This document shows positions 61,561 to 64,000 of a DNA stretch of 64,000 nucleotides, in pieces (the first letter of the stretch is position 1; the number at the start of each line of letters is the position of its first letter). Under the pieces are notes generated by a model. That model saw only the letters and a program-made list of their open reading frames with translations, did no database searches and was not told the DNA's origin. The DNA is taken from NCBI RefSeq assembly GCF_000686665.1, contig NZ_JMLH01000006.1, forward strand, positions 1-64,000. The letters are read 5' to 3'. The translations under genes were made by a program, and so were the position numbers. Source of the stretch: Thomasclavelia saccharogumia DSM 17460. GTDB lineage: Bacteria > Bacillota_I > Bacilli_A > Erysipelotrichales > Coprobacillaceae.

Positions 61561-62028
61561 ATGAATAGACAAGCAATTACTTTTTTAACTTTATTTAGTC
61601 TAATTTTAGTATTATCAATTTATTATATTCTTCTGCCACCAGAAAATACTGCTAATGAAGTTGCTGTAAATAATCAAGAGGTATCGCAAATCGAAGCCCT
61701 GCAGAAGAACTTAGATAAAGAAAGAGAAGATCTAATCAGCGAAAATAATGCTATTATTGCTTCGAGCAAAAGTGATAGTGATAAAATAGCATCAGCTTTA
61801 GCAACAATTAGTGAAGCTAAAGAAACAGCTGCTTTAGAAGCAAAAATCACAAAGATTGTAAATGAGGCTGGATTTAAAAATGTTTTTGTAGAAGTGGAAA
61901 ATAAAACTATTAAGGTCGTTGTTGATAAAAAAGATGGCAGTGTAAATGATGCTAATGGTATAATTAAAATAATTATGGAAGAAACTAAAAATGAGTATCA
62001 AGTAGAAGTTAAGTTTATTGAGTCTTGA
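61561..62028 (+). CDS. spoIIIAH: SpoIIIAH-like sporulation protein
   Basis: A 155-residue single-pass membrane protein: an N-terminal helix (ITFLTLFSLILVLSIYYI), a coiled acidic linker (about 35-95), and the C-terminal ring-forming domain (ITKIVNEAGFKNVFVEVENKTIKVVVDKK) related to the EscJ/SpoIIIAH fold. In Bacillus SpoIIIAH in the mother cell pairs with SpoIIQ to form the feeding channel. Here it stands without spoIIIAA-AG, between efp and yqhY. Confidence 0.78.
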   Translation: MNRQAITFLTLFSLILVLSIYYILLPPENTANEVAVNNQEVSQIEALQKNLDKEREDLISENNAIIASSKSDSDKIASALATISEAKETAALEAKITKIVNEAGFKNVFVEVENKTIKVVVDKKDGSVNDANGIIKIIMEETKNEYQVEVKFIES

Positions 62029-62053
62029 ATTTTTTCTTGATTTTATATACAAT
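62025..62053 (+). promoter_or_regulatory. Promoter of asp23-type gene
   Basis: TTGAAT (62025-62030), 17-nt spacer, TACAAT (62048-62053); the -35 overlaps the spoIIIAH stop. Confidence 0.65.
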
Positions 62054-62079
62054 AAAGGTATATAAAAGGAGCATTTGTT

Positions 62080-62418
62080 ATGAGTCAAGAATATTATTCA
62101 GTAGAAAAAGAAACAAATTTGGGAGCTTTAAATATTGGGTTAAATGTATTTCAGTCAATTGTTATTAAAGCTGTAGAATCAATTGATGGCGTAGATTTTG
62201 AAGGAAATATGATTCCAATGCCTGGTAGTGGACCAGTAACAGTACGCTTAAATAAGAACAATCAGGTAATTGTTGATGTCGCTATTTTAATTGATTACGG
62301 TTTGAATGTTACATCTACAACTAATGCATTACAAAACAAGATAGCACAAAGCTGTTTTGAAATGACAGGAATAAAAAATATTAAAGTCAATATTGAAGTT
62401 AAAGGTATTAATTTTTAA
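62080..62418 (+). CDS. yqhY: Asp23/Gls24 family protein (YqhY)
   Basis: A 112-residue Asp23/Gls24-domain protein: GALNIGLNVFQSIVIKAVESIDGV and the paired VDVAILIDYGLNVTSTTNALQNKI, IKNIKVNIEVKGI. In Bacillus, YqhY tunes acetyl-CoA carboxylase encoded by accBC next to it; accBC are not here, so that link may be lost. ATG follows AAAGGAG. Position before nusB is conserved. Confidence 0.88.
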   Translation: MSQEYYSVEKETNLGALNIGLNVFQSIVIKAVESIDGVDFEGNMIPMPGSGPVTVRLNKNNQVIVDVAILIDYGLNVTSTTNALQNKIAQSCFEMTGIKNIKVNIEVKGINF

Positions 62419-62446
62419 AGATTATCTTTTGATAATCTTTTTATTT
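62417..62446 (+). terminator. Terminator of yqhY
   Basis: AAAGATTATC (62417-62426), TTTT, GATAATCTTT (62431-62440), then T. Confidence 0.8.
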
Positions 62447-62467
62447 ATTTATTTTAAGATATAAATA

Positions 62468-62476
62468 TGGTAAAAT
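62468..62476 (+). promoter_or_regulatory. Extended -10 promoter of nusB-xseA
   Basis: TGGTAAAAT, a TGn extended -10, 30 nt before nusB; no clear -35. Confidence 0.5.
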
Positions 62477-62506
62477 CATCTTAGATATTTTGGAAGGACG
62501 GTTTAA

Positions 62507-62911
62507 ATGAAAAAATATAGAAAAAAATTAATTAGAGAAAAAGCAGTTATTGCGATTTATCAAAAATTACTCGTTGATATAAATGAAGATGAAGTACGTG
62601 AATATTTAAATAGTGATAAAGATCTTGTTAGTGATAAAGATGATTATGATTATTGTTTTATGTTAATTACAAGCATTGCTAATGAGATTGAAAAATATAA
62701 ATCAGAAGTAGCTAAATATTTGAAATCAGGCTGGACTATTGATAGATTATCTAAGATGGAGCTGGCAATTCTTTTAGTAGGATGTTATGAATTATTAGAA
62801 ACAAAACAGAGTAAGGAAGTTATTATTAATGAAGCTGTTGAACTTTCAAAAAAATATTGTGATGAAGATGCTTATAAATTTGTTAATGGATTATTGAATA
62901 AGATCAAGTAA
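62507..62911 (+). CDS. nusB: Transcription antitermination factor NusB
   Basis: Binds boxA RNA with S10 for rRNA antitermination. The 134-residue all-helical protein shows REKAVIAIYQKLLVDI, WTIDRLSKMELAILLVGCYELL, and NEAVELSKKYCDEDAYKFVNGLLNKI. ATG follows GGAAGGACGG. The stop overlaps the xseA ATG by 1 nt (TAATG). folD, often next, is missing. Confidence 0.93.
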   Translation: MKKYRKKLIREKAVIAIYQKLLVDINEDEVREYLNSDKDLVSDKDDYDYCFMLITSIANEIEKYKSEVAKYLKSGWTIDRLSKMELAILLVGCYELLETKQSKEVIINEAVELSKKYCDEDAYKFVNGLLNKIK

Positions 62912-64000
62912 TGGAAAAAAAATATTTAACAGTCAGCGCTTTAAATCGTTATTTAAAAGCCCGAATCGATGCTGACGAACAGTTGCAAAAAATATTAATA
63001 AAAGGTGAGATTTCCAATTTTAAGCATCATAGTTCAGGACATCTTTATTTTACTTTAAAAGATGAATATTCAAGAATAAATGCTGTTATGTTCGCTTCGA
63101 AAGCTAAAAAAATTCCTTTTAAACTAGAAAATGGAATGAAAGTGCTGATACAGGCTAGTGTATCTGTATATGACGTTGCTGGAACATATCAGCTATATGT
63201 TGATAATATTGAGCAGGATGGTTTAGGAAATCTTTTTTTAAGATATGAACAGTTAAAAAAACAGCTTCTTTTAGAAGGCTTATTTGATTTAGATCATAAA
63301 TCAAAGATTCCTAAATTTCCTAGTAAAATTGCTGTTTTATCAGCATATCCTAGTGCTGCATTAGCCGATATTGTAAGAACGATCAAGTTAAGATTCCCTG
63401 TTGTTCGCGTAATCGTATTTCCTATTCCGGTTCAAGGAAAGGATGCCTATTTGCAAATAATGAAAACTTTGAGTTACGTTGATAGTTTAGGTTTTAGTAC
63501 TATTATTATTGCTCGTGGCGGTGGCTCTTTGGAAGATTTATGGAATTTTAATGAGGAGGCCTTAGCTAGAACGATATATAGTTGTAAAACACCTATCATC
63601 AGTGGTGTGGGACATGAGGTTGATTTTACGATTTGTGATTTGGTTTCTGACTATCGGGCTGCTACACCAACGGCAGCAGCGATCAAAGCAACACCAGATT
63701 TAGTGGAATTACAACAAAATGTAAATAATTTACAGTATACGCTAAATACCTTAATGAAACAAAAAATTGCTTTGAATAAACAAGCCCTTACAAAGATAAA
63801 ATCATTTTACTTATTTAAAAATCCTGATAAATTATTTGAAGATAAAAAAGCTAAAGTAGATTACTTATATGACCGCCTAAATGATGTTTTTGCTTATAAT
63901 TTAACGAATCAGAGTAATAAAATGAAACATTTGATACAATCTTTTGAGCATCAAACTAATTTATTTACAATTACTCAGCAAAATCATATAAATCTAATGA
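62911..64000 (+). CDS. xseA: Exodeoxyribonuclease VII large subunit (3' end beyond window)
   Basis: Processive single-strand exonuclease subunit. The frame starts at ATG 62911 on the nusB stop and stays open for 363 codons to the window end. The N-terminal OB domain (YLTVSALNRYLKARID, IKGEISNFKHHSSGHLYFTLKD) and catalytic core (SAYPSAALADIVRTIK, IARGGGSLEDLWNFNEE, SGVGHEVDFTICDLVSDYRAATPTAAA) are complete. The C-terminal coiled region continues off the window; xseB would be expected next. Confidence 0.95.
   Translation, partial: MEKKYLTVSALNRYLKARIDADEQLQKILIKGEISNFKHHSSGHLYFTLKDEYSRINAVMFASKAKKIPFKLENGMKVLIQASVSVYDVAGTYQLYVDNIEQDGLGNLFLRYEQLKKQLLLEGLFDLDHKSKIPKFPSKIAVLSAYPSAALADIVRTIKLRFPVVRVIVFPIPVQGKDAYLQIMKTLSYVDSLGFSTIIIARGGGSLEDLWNFNEEALARTIYSCKTPIISGVGHEVDFTICDLVSDYRAATPTAAAIKATPDLVELQQNVNNLQYTLNTLMKQKIALNKQALTKIKSFYLFKNPDKLFEDKKAKVDYLYDRLNDVFAYNLTNQSNKMKHLIQSFEHQTNLFTITQQNHINLM

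Noticed and set aside
1-64000. tRNA, rRNA genes, prophage or replication origin
   Set aside because: No cloverleaf, rRNA core sequence, phage structural genes or DnaA-box cluster was seen on reading; no scanner could be run.

Overview
The window is low-GC DNA (visibly AT-rich, roughly 30 percent GC) with strong AGGAGG-type ribosome sites, sigma-A promoters, and short hairpin-plus-U-tract terminators that often overlap stop codons. Gene content (PolC, RbgA, RarA, YlxR/YlxQ, SpoIIIAH, a full comG operon, heterodimeric ABC exporters) and gene order mark a spore-lineage Firmicute. Loss of codY/hslVU and of most of spoIIIA, together with very small intergenic regions, suggests an Erysipelotrichia/Coprobacillaceae-type gut bacterium; the taxonomic call is inference.

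Layout. 1-371: the 5' end of an IS4-like transposase on the minus strand, with a hairpin over its start site. 372-4060: asnA divergent from proBA. 4.2-12.7 kb: a secreted EEP-family protein, a C_GCAxxG_C_C protein, a MarR-controlled heterodimeric ABC exporter, rarA, and a DUF368 (PopT-type) lipid-carrier translocase. 12.8-20.7 kb: a small unknown gene, a CRISPR-like two-copy repeat, then lepB-rbgA-rnhB-dprA-topA-trmFO-xerC. 20.7-21.1 kb: a candidate type I toxin-antitoxin locus. 21.1-23.1 kb: rpsB-tsf. 23.1-25.8 kb: a decayed accessory island (two plus-strand pseudogenes, an orphan antitoxin-like RNA, one minus-strand gene remnant) that splits tsf from pyrH. 25.8-40.0 kb: the classic pyrH-frr-uppS-cdsA-dxr-rseP-polC-rimP-nusA-ylxR-ylxQ-infB-rbfA cluster. 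40.1-46.3 kb: a DUF4062 protein, a LacX-like epimerase, a possibly leaderless Cse60 gene, DUF1540, and an operon from a lipoprotein through rsuA-type synthase, trmB, thioredoxin, ytpR and an unknown gene to acpS. 46.3-50.6 kb: a gene-poor stretch and a 1006-residue surface phosphoesterase. 50.8-56.1 kb: short ssb, lepA, a PBP with a strikingly GC-rich transpeptidase half, rpmG, and an MBL hydrolase. 56.9-60.6 kb: the comGA-GG operon (minus strand). 60.9-64.0 kb: efp, an orphan spoIIIAH, asp23-type yqhY, nusB, and the start of xseA.

How the genes work together. Most of the window is translation, RNA and envelope housekeeping. Two themes stand out. Natural transformation is well represented: a complete ComG pseudopilus operon, dprA, an SSB without the acidic tip, and rarA. 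Sporulation is reduced: SpoIIIAH and Cse60 remain, but spoIIIAA-AG and accBC are absent between efp and yqhY.

The most unusual signals are the convergent toxin/antitoxin-RNA architecture at 20.73-21.0 kb with a related orphan RNA at 24.36-24.46 kb, the GC-mosaic PBP, the decayed island, Arg32 in EF-P, and the transposase start-site hairpin.
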